DNA of 64,000 bases, taken from positions 248,001 to 312,000 of the forward strand of contig NZ_VCHY01000002.1 in NCBI RefSeq assembly GCF_005877885.1, read 5' to 3'. Position numbers and translations under genes: made by a program. Origin of the DNA: Labilibacter sediminis (lineage in GTDB: Bacteria > Bacteroidota > Bacteroidia > Bacteroidales > Marinilabiliaceae). Positions 1 through 8,449 of this stretch are shown piece by piece. Position 1 is the stretch's first letter; the number at the start of each line of letters is the position of its first letter. The notes beneath the pieces were generated by a model. It was not told where the DNA came from and did not search any database. It saw only the letters and a program-made list of their open reading frames with translations.

Positions 1-69
1 TTCTTCAATGTAATGAACCAAATTATATGTGAATGAATCGTAATTATCAAAAACTAATATTTTTTTCAT
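1..69 (-). CDS. trpG: Anthranilate synthase component II (glutamine amidotransferase), 5' part only
   Basis: The first 23 residues read MKKILVFDNYDSFTYNLVHY followed by IEE, the typical start of class I glutamine amidotransferases of anthranilate or aminodeoxychorismate synthase. The rest lies outside the window. The protein releases ammonia from glutamine and passes it to the TrpE subunit for anthranilate synthesis in the cytoplasm. The ATG lies 21 bases downstream of the trpE stop, so the two are almost certainly one transcript under the trp attenuator. The trpE neighbour favours trpG over pabA, although the enzyme may serve both pathways. Confidence 0.85.
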   Translation of the reverse strand, partial: MKKILVFDNYDSFTYNLVHYIEE

Positions 70-90
70 CGTTAATGCTTTGTCAATTAA

Positions 91-1506
91 TTAAAACTCA
101 GTAGCTAGTTCAACGGCTCTTTTCAATGCTCCTAACTTATTATTCACCTCTGCCAACTCACTCTCAGGCACTGATTCTGAAACCACTCCGGCGCCAGCCT
201 GATAATACAAAGTGTTATTTTTACACAGGAACGAACGAATCATAATGGCCTGATTAAACGAACCATCAAATCCTAACATACCGATACAACCACCGTAATA
301 ACCCCTGTTTTGGTTTTCGTATTTATCAATGAGCTCCATAGCCTTAAACTTAGGCGCTCCGGAAAGTGTTCCGGCAGGGAAAGTATCTGCCATAACCCTG
401 CAGGTATTTGAGTTTTCCTGAAGTTTACCACTTACATCCGATACTAAGTGTAATACATGAGAATAATATTGCACCTCCTTATAGGTATTTACTCCTACGT
501 TTTCGCAATTACGGCTAAGGTCATTACGGGCCAAATCAACCAACATCACATGCTCTGCATTTTCTTTAGGATCGTTACTAAGCTGCTCAGCCAATTCACG
601 ATCTTTATTATCATCTCCAGTACGCTTAAATGTACCTGCAATAGGATTTATGGTTGCTTCACCTTCCTCTATAATCAACTGTGCTTCAGGCGAAGAACCT
701 AATATTTTATAACTACCATAATCAAAATAAAACAAATAAGGAGAAGGATTTACATTACGAAGTGCACGGTAAACATTAAACTCATCTCCGGTATAATTAC
801 GCTTGAACTGACGAGCTAACACCATTTGAAAAACATCCCCTTTAAAGCAATGCTCTTTCCCTTTCTTTACCATTTCAATATACTCCTCATCTGTCACATT
901 CGACACCTCTTGTCCAGTGGGTTGAAAGCTAAAATTCGGAACCGTTCTGTTGTGAAGTAAATCTAAAATCTCATCTAACTGACTCTCTTGTCCGTCCGGT
1001 AAATTTTCTATTAAATGAAGCTGGTTAGAAAAGTGATTAAAGGCAAGTATATATTTGTAGTAGTTATACCTCATTTCCGGAATCTCATATTCTTCCTTAA
1101 CCTCATTTTTAAATTTAATAGATTCAAAATGCTGCACTGCATCGTATGAGGAATAACCAAATAAACCGTTTATTTTTAACTCGCTTTCAGAAGAGTCTAC
1201 CTTAAAAAGTTTTAAAAAGGCATCTAATTGAGAAGGCACATCAACATCTTCCGGTGTCTGCCCCTGCTGCAAGCTACCATCGGGAAATGAGGCATCCACT
1301 TTTCCTTGTGTAACTTTAAATTCAGCTATCGGTTGAAAACAAATAAATGATTGAGAATTGTTGTTCCCATGATAATCTGAACTTTCGAGTAAAATAGTAT
1401 TCGGATATAAATCGCGTAACTTTAAGTAAATACTAACCGGCGTAATAATATCAGCGATATTAGCAGAAACTCTTTTAGTTAAACTATTGATATTTATAGA
1501 CTTCAT
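91..1506 (-). CDS. trpE: Anthranilate synthase component I
   Basis: A 471-residue chorismate-utilising enzyme that makes anthranilate from chorismate with ammonia supplied by TrpG, the first committed step of tryptophan synthesis. The N-terminal domain carries LLESS (residues 39-43), the known Trp feedback-binding motif. The C-terminal chorismate-binding half shows GTFKRTG, the HVMLVDLARND stretch, PAGTLSGAPK and GCIGMLGF. Length is normal for the family. The ATG sits 41 bases past the last stem base of the leader terminator, and trpG follows 21 bases after the stop. Control is therefore probably double: allosteric feedback and transcription attenuation. Assignment to TrpE rather than PabB rests on LLESS, the Trp-rich leader and the operon. 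Confidence 0.95.
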   Translation of the reverse strand: MKSININSLTKRVSANIADIITPVSIYLKLRDLYPNTILLESSDYHGNNNSQSFICFQPIAEFKVTQGKVDASFPDGSLQQGQTPEDVDVPSQLDAFLKLFKVDSSESELKINGLFGYSSYDAVQHFESIKFKNEVKEEYEIPEMRYNYYKYILAFNHFSNQLHLIENLPDGQESQLDEILDLLHNRTVPNFSFQPTGQEVSNVTDEEYIEMVKKGKEHCFKGDVFQMVLARQFKRNYTGDEFNVYRALRNVNPSPYLFYFDYGSYKILGSSPEAQLIIEEGEATINPIAGTFKRTGDDNKDRELAEQLSNDPKENAEHVMLVDLARNDLSRNCENVGVNTYKEVQYYSHVLHLVSDVSGKLQENSNTCRVMADTFPAGTLSGAPKFKAMELIDKYENQNRGYYGGCIGMLGFDGSFNQAIMIRSFLCKNNTLYYQAGAGVVSESVPESELAEVNNKLGALKRAVELATEF

Positions 1507-1546
1507 CGTCGAATTGTATATTAGTATATTTTATTAAATAATGATA

Positions 1547-1583
1547 TAAAAAAAATGGCTTACCGAGGTTTCGGCAAGCCATT
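1547..1583 (-). terminator. trp attenuator: Rho-independent terminator upstream of trpE
   Basis: On the minus strand, arms 1571-1583 and 1554-1566 form a 13-bp stem (one G-U pair) with a 4-base loop, followed by a run of eight U (1548-1555, partly shared with the stem base). It lies between the Trp-rich leader peptide and trpE. An upstream stretch (1609-1616, minus strand GAGGTTCG) can pair with CGAAACCTC in the top of this hairpin (1565-1573, one bulged A) and so prevent it forming: the antiterminator. This is the layout of ribosome-mediated attenuation. Confidence 0.85.
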
Positions 1584-1618
1584 CATATATTTTATAAAAG
1601 CGCAGCGTCGAACCTCTC

Positions 1619-1672
1619 TTAATTAAGAAAAAGCCAATGCCACCACCATGTATTTTTAACTATTTTTGTCAT
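1619..1672 (-). CDS. trpL: trp operon leader peptide
   Basis: A 17-codon frame on the minus strand reads MTKIVKNTWWWHWLFLN and stop. It has Trp at codons 9, 10, 11 and 13 (bases 1634-1648), far above chance. The stop codon (1619-1621) abuts the antiterminator segment (1609-1616). A ribosome that finishes the peptide would cover that segment and allow termination. One stalled on Trp codons would leave it free to pair with the terminator loop. No Shine-Dalgarno is visible, as is usual in Bacteroidota. The peptide presumably has only a regulatory role. Confidence 0.85.
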   Translation of the reverse strand: MTKIVKNTWWWHWLFLN

Positions 1673-1697
1673 TTTGCTTATAATCTATTAGCGAATG

Positions 1698-1728
1698 CAA
1701 AGTTTAGGATATTTTTTGAAATATCAAA
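1698..1728 (-). promoter_or_regulatory. Probable trp operon promoter
   Basis: The minus strand shows TTTG (1725-1728) and, 18 bases later, TAAACTTTG (1698-1706). This is close to the Bacteroidota pattern TTTG-N19-21-TAnnTTTG, with one extra base inside the -7 box. It would start transcription about 15-20 bases upstream of the leader ATG, which suits an attenuator leader. Confidence 0.45.
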
Positions 1729-1766
1729 ATTTTAATATACTAATAATTGACAGTCTTTTAAACAAA

Positions 1767-1994
1767 CTAAGCAGAAACACATTGAAGGGCTTCTCCCAGG
1801 ATATGTGCATAATATATGCCAAACTCTTTTTTTACCCACAGATAAAGTTCCTCTACCTCCTGAATACTTAACCAGGATAATGATTTTAAGATTTCTTTTC
1901 GGAAAAGATAAGGGTTATCTGCAACTCCTAAAAGTACTTTTTTTTGATGCTCCAGCATGATAATTCTTTGGTTTTTAAGGTTTAAGTTTATCAC
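1767..1994 (-). CDS. Small hypothetical protein
   Basis: A 75-residue frame of unknown family. It is probably soluble and mostly helical, with the stretch SLSWLSIQEVEELYLWVKKE near the middle and no signal peptide. A second Met at residue 13 (base 1958) is an equally plausible start and would give 63 residues. The gene is isolated between the trp operon and a divergent PhzF gene. An 11-bp inverted repeat (1999-2072) lies just upstream of the longer start. I cannot give it a function. Confidence 0.5.
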   Translation of the reverse strand: MINLNLKNQRIIMLEHQKKVLLGVADNPYLFRKEILKSLSWLSIQEVEELYLWVKKEFGIYYAHILGEALQCVSA

Positions 1995-1998
1995 AACA

Positions 1999-2072
1999 AA
2001 AATGAGGGCTAAATTTTAATAAATTGATAACTCAGTATTATTTCTAAATTAAAAACTAACTGCCCTCATTTT
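1999..2072. repeat. 11-bp inverted repeat around a 52-base AT-rich centre
   Basis: AAAATGAGGGC (1999-2009) and GCCCTCATTTT (2062-2072) are exact reverse complements. They sit in the roughly 300-base divergent spacer between the small minus-strand gene and the PhzF gene. This could be a loop-forming operator or a weakly folded RNA leader; nothing else is evident in this spacer. Confidence 0.5.
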
Positions 2073-2295
2073 GCATTGCACAGACAAATAAATGATGTTA
2101 AAAATCCGCATAAAACGGACCATTCTACGGTCCTGCAATCTCAATTTTAATTTACAAAAAAGAATCCTTCAAAACGAATTCTCAGGCAGCTATTTTACCC
2201 GGTTTTGACAGATGCAAAATTTACATTGATATAATAGAGATATGGTGATTTTATCGTATATTTTGCGATGATAAAACCTTTCAATTAGAATAAAT

Positions 2296-3081
2296 ATGAG
2301 ACTCCCCATTTACCAAGTTGATGCTTTTACAAATGAATTATATAAAGGTAATCCTGCAGCCGTTGTCATCCTTAATAAATGGCTTGATGATGAAACCATG
2401 CAAAACATAGCCATGGAAAACAATCTGGCTGAAACGGCATTTGTTGCCCCCCAAGGCACTGATCTACACATTAGATGGTTTACTCCAACAACAGAAATGG
2501 ATTTATGTGGACATGCTACCCTGGCTGCAGCTCATGTATTATTTGAATATGAAGATTTAGAAGGTGATGATGTAATATTTAACTCTCGAAGCGGAATTTT
2601 AAAAGTTTTTCGTAACAGCAACCATTTAACGCTGGACTTTCCGGTGGATGAATACTCCTATGTTTCTGAATTACCGGAACTAATGAGGTTAGACAACAAA
2701 AACCTGGTTAAAGAAGTATACCGCGGAAAAACAGATTTAATGTTTGTGATGGCCAGGCAGGAACACATTGAAAATTACATCCCATCGTTTGATGACCTAA
2801 GGAAATTAAACTGTCGTGGAGTAATTATTACTGCGCCCGGAAATGAAGTAGATTTTGTGTCTCGTTTTTTTGCTCCCCAATCAGGTATCAATGAAGATCC
2901 GGTGACAGGCTCTGCACATACCACACTTACACCGTATTGGTCTGGCAAACTTGGAAAGCAAGAACTAAAAGCAGAACAACTTAGTCCAAGAGGTGGTCAG
3001 CTAGTTTGCGAACTCAAGAACGACCGCGTTTTAATTGGCGGCAGTTGCAAAACTTTTTTCAGAGGTGAACTATATATTTAG
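2296..3081 (+). CDS. PhzF/YddE-family isomerase
   Basis: A 261-residue member of the PhzF (phenazine biosynthesis-like) family, which shares the diaminopimelate-epimerase fold. The start YQVDAFTNELYKGNPAAVV, the NLAETAF motif with Glu46 (equivalent to the catalytic Glu of PhzF), DLCGHATLAAA and the second-lobe motif EDPVTGSAHTTL are all present. The spacing and length fit housekeeping paralogs. No phenazine genes are nearby, so the substrate is unknown and the enzyme is probably not a phenazine enzyme. It is monocistronic, with convergent genes downstream. The ATG matches the conserved family N-terminus. Confidence 0.9.
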   Translation: MRLPIYQVDAFTNELYKGNPAAVVILNKWLDDETMQNIAMENNLAETAFVAPQGTDLHIRWFTPTTEMDLCGHATLAAAHVLFEYEDLEGDDVIFNSRSGILKVFRNSNHLTLDFPVDEYSYVSELPELMRLDNKNLVKEVYRGKTDLMFVMARQEHIENYIPSFDDLRKLNCRGVIITAPGNEVDFVSRFFAPQSGINEDPVTGSAHTTLTPYWSGKLGKQELKAEQLSPRGGQLVCELKNDRVLIGGSCKTFFRGELYI

Positions 3082-3098
3082 TTCACCTTCACCAATTA

Positions 3099-3947
3099 CT
3101 ATCGAATACTCTTAATACTTCCTCTTTCGCGTGGAGTAAGATCTAAGTTAACGCCAACTCTGATACCCATTTTTGACAGTTTTACATCATCTGCCCCCAT
3201 TAAACTTCCATTATAAGTAAAGGGATCAGCTATTAACCCACCTTCAGCAGGGTTAGTTACTGAAGAGAAACACGACTGATAATACAAAGAAGCAAACACA
3301 TTTAATCTTTTACTAATAAAAATCTCAGCCCCAGCCTCAATAGTCCAGGCCAAAGAAGTTTTTGTATCTATTTCAGGCATATCCCCCGCTAACTCATTGT
3401 CAAAAAAACCATACTCCGGTACATCATCAATGATCAGGTTCCATTCAGGATAAAAACCTACATTTTTCACACTCCCCGAAGCAATTTTACTAGAGGAGCT
3501 TCCAGGTAAAATAAATACCGGTCCGGTTGCTCCAAACAACATGATATTATCAGTCACCCAATCCTGATAACGAAATAATAAAGGTATCTCAATGGCTGAA
3601 ATCTTATGTGACTCCTCAATATTCGTTGATACAGATGTCATCTCATAGGCATCCCCGTCTTTATCAACCCCTGCCTGCTCGATTGAATAATCATTTATAC
3701 TGGCAGTGGCTTCATATGATGTCATTCTAAAACCTGATCCCAGAGCCATATTTTCATTTAAGTAGATATAAACATCTGCCCCAAAATTAATTCCTGAGGC
3801 TCCATCAATTGTGGCATCATCGAAAGAATACTTCACAGACTGATTACCAAATCCGACCCATGGAGTTAAACGAACCTGACTAAATAATGGACTCACCATC
3901 ATTAATAGAAGAAGGGTAAAGAATATATTTTTATATTGAATTTTCAC
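3099..3947 (-). CDS. Outer membrane beta-barrel protein
   Basis: 282 residues with a signal peptide (about residues 1-23, ending SPLFSQ) and then alternating amphipathic strands, typical of 8-10-stranded OmpA/PorT-like barrels of Bacteroidota. Strand-like segments include NFGADVYIYL, SAIEIPLLFRYQDW and MGIRVGVNLDL near the C-terminus. It follows the large T9SS adhesin by 40 bases on the same strand, so the two are likely co-transcribed. By analogy with SprB/SprF-type pairs it may help anchor or export that adhesin, but the sequence is not clearly SprF-like. The exact role is unknown. Confidence 0.7.
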   Translation of the reverse strand: MKIQYKNIFFTLLLLMMVSPLFSQVRLTPWVGFGNQSVKYSFDDATIDGASGINFGADVYIYLNENMALGSGFRMTSYEATASINDYSIEQAGVDKDGDAYEMTSVSTNIEESHKISAIEIPLLFRYQDWVTDNIMLFGATGPVFILPGSSSSKIASGSVKNVGFYPEWNLIIDDVPEYGFFDNELAGDMPEIDTKTSLAWTIEAGAEIFISKRLNVFASLYYQSCFSSVTNPAEGGLIADPFTYNGSLMGADDVKLSKMGIRVGVNLDLTPRERGSIKSIR

Positions 3948-3987
3948 AGCTATTGTTTTAAAGTATTAGACTAGTAAAGAGGCTTAA

Positions 3988-6900
3988 TTACTTTACAATT
4001 ATTTTTTTAGTGAGATTACCTACTCCCTCTGTTCGCAGGATATAAACACCAGACTTTTGAATACTTAGTTGTTTTACATCCTGAGGCTGAACAATCCTTT
4101 GAATCAAATTACCAGTAAGAGAATACACAAGAATAACACACTCTCTTGACTCTTCTTCATCAAAGCCATTTAATTCTACATTAATATTTCCTCCTGCAAG
4201 GGCAGGTGAAGGATATACCTCTATTGATTTTACTGAAGAAGTACTTATTTTATTACTCATAAACTGATCGCCTCTTTCGGTAGTCACCATACAGTAGTAC
4301 TCACCGGACAAACCATCTTTCGAATAATAATACTGTTTCGTTTCTCCTGAAATCATTTTATCATTTAGATACCACTGATACCCCGTAAACTGCTCCTGAA
4401 AATTGTTGATCAACAACATATTTTCACCCTTACGAAGCGCTTCAACATCAAGCGAAATCATTAAAGCTGCAACCACAGAATTTGCCGCCTTGTAATTGAT
4501 GTTTCCACTTTGACTGGCTGTTATTTCTACAGATCCATATGAATTAATCGTTAAAATATTTCCTGAAATACTTACTACACTTTCATCGGAACTGGCGAAG
4601 GACACATCTAAACCTGAACTGGCAGTTGCCGAAAGATTAATTGTTTTTCCTGGTTCAAATTCAACAGGAGATTCAAGACTGAAATCAATTGCATTTTGTG
4701 CCTGATGAATCACAAAATCATTGCCGGTGAATGAAATAACATAATTACTACTGATATCCAGGCTGCCCTGTACAATAGCGTATGTACCTGCATCTTCTCC
4801 TGCATCCCTGCTTAGCGAACCTGTAAAATTATCGCTCCCTATAAGACTTCCAGAAGTAATAATATAGGAAAGAACCGGATCACCCTGACCATAAGTTTTT
4901 GATTTTGCATCAGCTGCAACACTAATATTAATAGTTTGGATATCTCCTAATAAAACAGGCTGAGTGAGATGATAATTTCCTTTATCGATGCCAGCCAGTA
5001 CATACCCGGAAAAGTTTACCTCCTTTTCTACTCCGGCATTGACATCGGCAAATTCTGCAGACGCAGCTGAGGTATTTAAATATACATTCTCTGAAAGAAT
5101 TACACCTTCCAATTGGGGCGTACCGGTAAACGAAGCCGACACAGTGGCGTCATAATCTTTATTCACAACAGTTAAACCACTTATGGTTAATTCCTTACTC
5201 AGAATAGAAGCCACTATCGAACCCGGCATAAGCAAATTATAATTATTTGCATCTGCTCCTATAAGAATATATCCACTATAGTTAACAACCTTATCAACAC
5301 CAATATTTTTATCTGTAAAATTAGCACTCCCCATATTGCTATTTAGCAATACATCATCTCCATCTAATAACCCGGTAACAACTGCAGTTCCGGTAATTGT
5401 TGTTTTAGTTGATCCATCATATTCTTTATCCTCTGCCCCCACGCCACTTAAATTAACCAATAACTTTGTAATGTCTGCAACGGAACTAACAGGCTGCGTT
5501 AAATTATAATTGTTCTTATCCACTCCTGCCAAAGCAAAACCTGAATAAGTCACTGTTTTATTAAAACCGGCATTCTTATCCGAAAACACAGCACTTATAT
5601 TGCTATCATCAATAGAAACATCATCTCCTGAAACAACGCCGATTAAAGTAGCTGTTTCAACATATGTAGCATTAGAATTTCCGTCGTACACTTTATTATT
5701 TGCCGTAAGTGTATTGATGGCTAATGTTTTTGCCGTAATAGACGAAACTGTTGTTGGAACGGATAACAGATAATTATTTTTATCAGCCCCTGACAAAGAA
5801 AAACCACTGTATGATACTGTTTTATCTACACCAACATTTTTATTATCATACGTAGGAACGACACTTCCTACATCTAAACTTACATCATCATCTCCAACAA
5901 TACCTTCTAATACCGCAGTTCCACTATAAGTTGCAGTAGTATTGCCATCATATTCCTTGTCATCAGAACTTAAACCTGACAAATAAAGTGTTTTGGCTGT
6001 AACAATTACCATGATACTATCATACGACACCGGATATTTGCTTAAATCTCCAGGTGTAAACGAAACCCTGTACTTTTCATCTTTTCCGGTTATCGCCGGC
6101 ATTACTCCAGTATCCGTAAAAGCATAAGCTCCGGCAATTGTTGAGCCATCACGATTATCAATGGCACTACCTCCTTCAATCGTCATTTCTCCGAGTGTTA
6201 ACCCGTACTCAATGGTTTGTGTAGCCGGCAATATTAGATCAACAAACCTGCTTTCGTAAGCCCCAATATCAACATGGAGATTAAAAAGACGAAGTTCGCC
6301 AGCTAAATCCACGAAATTATTGATGTCATCAAAATTATCTCCGTCACCATTTAAGTCGGTGTTCACATAAGAATGTGATTCATTAAAGGCTACATTATCT
6401 CCTTTTTCAATCAGCGATGATGATTTTTCAATATCCCAATTGGCATTAACTAAGTTCTCCTCTTTTGTTACATCGCCACCAGTACATCCCACGAAATTAG
6501 TTGGTGATACAAACTTTGGATACAACTCATCCGTTACCACTCCTGTGTTATCGTTTGATATATTCAGGTTGTTATTCCCTGTTAAATCTTCTCCTTCTGC
6601 TGCGCAATTATTGGCTTTTCCACCTGTAATCAAGCGCAACTGAGCCGAAGTTCCAGATGTTTGGTTACCCCAAAAAACTGTATTATAAAAAGTAGTTTCA
6701 CTATCACCATAACCTCCTCCTCCAATCGCATCTTTGCCTGTAACTTTATTATTTACAACAACACAATTGGTGTAATAACTAGAAGTACTGTATACTCCTC
6801 CTCCATACATCTCTGCTTCGCAATTATTGATGATAGAATTGATAAAGGAGCTAGAAACACTATTTAGTCCACCACCTTTACCATCAACTCCTACCACTTT

Positions 6901-7842
6901 GCAATCATTAATAAGACTAGCCACCACGATTGAATTGAGAGTATACATTCCTCCACCCCAAGCTTTATTGTTATCCTCGGGTATTGCCGAACAAGCACTA
7001 ATCTGACAAGAATCCATCACTGCTCCTTGTGCATATATTCCACCTCCAATTACCCCACCTGCAACAGCAGAAACTGAGTGACAATTAGAAACTTTTGTAC
7101 CTTTTAATTTTGAATCCACCAGAGAGACACCTCCTCCTGAACTCATTTTACCTTTAATAGAACAATCTTCAACTAAACTAAAACGCACATTTGAATTATA
7201 AGCAAAAAGCCCACCTCCGTATACATTTGACGTAGTTACACTTTTACATTCTTTAATCACACAATTTTCAATCGTCCCTCCTAAAGCAAGAATCCCTGAA
7301 GCATAACAATTTGTACCATAAGCTATGGTCGATTGTTCGTCTGAATAACCTGAAGTAATTTCAAAACCATCAATCAAAGTACCAGCATCAGCCCCGGAAG
7401 GAATGATAATAATATGCTGACTATTATTGGTTTCTACCCCATCATTTTGAATATCCCCACTAATGACAGTTGGAAAAAGAAACTCCCATGGATCAGTAAT
7501 GCCATTGCCATCATTATCATTCAGAGACCTGTCTGTAATAGTTGATTCGTTACCCTGAAAGCCGCCATAAAGTTTAACTCCGGACTTTAATATAATAGAT
7601 ACAGAGCGGTCACTTTCATGAGGTTTATAAGTACCTGTCTTTACCCAAATTTCATCACCAGAAACAGCTAAATCAATGGCTGCCTGAATACTACCCAAAG
7701 CATCAGTCCATGAAGAACCGGTTCCTGCACCATCAGAAGTCACATAATAACGGGCAGATAAAGCATGATGAACAGGCAAGAAAAGTAAAAGCAATAGAAA
7801 TGCGCAAACTTGAAGAAGTTTCTTTAGTTTCATTAGTTTCAT
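3988..7842 (-). CDS. T9SS-exported surface protein: beta-helix, four YDG repeats, MBG and Ig-like domains
   Basis: 1284 residues. A signal peptide (about 1-29; Met4 is an alternative start) precedes a right-handed parallel beta-helix region (about 30-400, starting GSSWTDALGSIQAAIDLA). Four YDG-type repeats of about 85-90 residues follow, beginning near 626, 712, 800 and 891, each with a K-x-YD-G/A motif and a GxDKxNY-like ending. Next come an MBG domain (about 978, SKTYGQGDP), a bacterial Ig-like segment (about 1055-1125), a second Ig-like module (about 1140-1200) and a T9SS type A sorting domain (from about 1209, SIEVYPSPALAGG to GVYILRTEG). It should be secreted across the outer membrane and act as an adhesin or matrix protein. 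An outer-membrane barrel gene follows in the same operon. Confidence 0.85.
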   Translation of the reverse strand: MKLMKLKKLLQVCAFLLLLLFLPVHHALSARYYVTSDGAGTGSSWTDALGSIQAAIDLAVSGDEIWVKTGTYKPHESDRSVSIILKSGVKLYGGFQGNESTITDRSLNDNDGNGITDPWEFLFPTVISGDIQNDGVETNNSQHIIIIPSGADAGTLIDGFEITSGYSDEQSTIAYGTNCYASGILALGGTIENCVIKECKSVTTSNVYGGGLFAYNSNVRFSLVEDCSIKGKMSSGGGVSLVDSKLKGTKVSNCHSVSAVAGGVIGGGIYAQGAVMDSCQISACSAIPEDNNKAWGGGMYTLNSIVVASLINDCKVVGVDGKGGGLNSVSSSFINSIINNCEAEMYGGGVYSTSSYYTNCVVVNNKVTGKDAIGGGGYGDSETTFYNTVFWGNQTSGTSAQLRLITGGKANNCAAEGEDLTGNNNLNISNDNTGVVTDELYPKFVSPTNFVGCTGGDVTKEENLVNANWDIEKSSSLIEKGDNVAFNESHSYVNTDLNGDGDNFDDINNFVDLAGELRLFNLHVDIGAYESRFVDLILPATQTIEYGLTLGEMTIEGGSAIDNRDGSTIAGAYAFTDTGVMPAITGKDEKYRVSFTPGDLSKYPVSYDSIMVIVTAKTLYLSGLSSDDKEYDGNTTATYSGTAVLEGIVGDDDVSLDVGSVVPTYDNKNVGVDKTVSYSGFSLSGADKNNYLLSVPTTVSSITAKTLAINTLTANNKVYDGNSNATYVETATLIGVVSGDDVSIDDSNISAVFSDKNAGFNKTVTYSGFALAGVDKNNYNLTQPVSSVADITKLLVNLSGVGAEDKEYDGSTKTTITGTAVVTGLLDGDDVLLNSNMGSANFTDKNIGVDKVVNYSGYILIGADANNYNLLMPGSIVASILSKELTISGLTVVNKDYDATVSASFTGTPQLEGVILSENVYLNTSAASAEFADVNAGVEKEVNFSGYVLAGIDKGNYHLTQPVLLGDIQTINISVAADAKSKTYGQGDPVLSYIITSGSLIGSDNFTGSLSRDAGEDAGTYAIVQGSLDISSNYVISFTGNDFVIHQAQNAIDFSLESPVEFEPGKTINLSATASSGLDVSFASSDESVVSISGNILTINSYGSVEITASQSGNINYKAANSVVAALMISLDVEALRKGENMLLINNFQEQFTGYQWYLNDKMISGETKQYYYSKDGLSGEYYCMVTTERGDQFMSNKISTSSVKSIEVYPSPALAGGNINVELNGFDEEESRECVILVYSLTGNLIQRIVQPQDVKQLSIQKSGVYILRTEGVGNLTKKIIVK

Positions 7843-8054
7843 AATTGATTATGGTTTCGAGCTTTTCACGATTTCCTTTAAAAAAATGTTCCCCAACAAT
7901 AAAAAGAAATGGCTCCTGTTTTGATACGCAATTATGTATGATCGGTTTCAATAAAGTGTAGTTTGATCAAACTATATTAAGCACATTAGATTAAATAAAG
8001 TATACTACATGTCCTCTATACCCCATAAGTATGGAGATCCTACACACAAAAACG

Positions 8055-8264
8055 TGCTGCCAATTATCAGGTCATTCTGCATTACTTTGGTACTAATCTG
8101 CATCATTTTAACCTGGCGCTGCATAATACTGAAGCCAACTTGCATGATTTTCATGAGGCTTTGCATGGTTTTGATGGCACATTGCACGACTTTCGTATGG
8201 CATTGCACAACCTTGAGATGGTCCAGCATGATTTTGAAGTACCCTGCACCATTTTGTCGTGTCC
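8055..8264. repeat. Degenerate tandem array, 21-bp period, core TGCAY (array 1)
   Basis: At least nine units start at 8076, 8097, 8118, 8139, 8160, 8181, 8202, 8223 and about 8243. A more diverged unit precedes them. GCA at unit positions 4-6 is invariant, followed by T or C, then usually N-A-Y-T-T-T; the last 8 bases vary freely. The period is exactly 21 bp in eight successive units and drops to 20 at each edge. Both strands stay open (plus 8009-8305, minus 8005-8229), giving heptad-like peptides such as VVQCHTK and VVQCAIK. I do not regard either frame as a proven gene. Confidence 0.85.
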
Positions 8265-8449
8265 TGATGCGGGTTACAGAGGGTTTAAACGTCTCTGTTA
8301 ATTAATATTCTCCTCCACATTCAATCCTTAAACAATCAGCTGGTCGACAGACAAGTATATGTATTTTACTATAATATCAGTTGGACTTACCCTAACATAT
8401 ATAAACCTATATACCCTCTCCAGATAACTTATCAACCAGGTTTTTAATC

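Noticed and set aside
8009-8305. Open frame on the plus strand across array 1, and the minus-strand frame 8005-8229
   Set aside because: Both exist because the repeat unit is 21 bases (seven codons) and lacks stops; neither has a family match or a conserved start, so I describe the region as a repeat.
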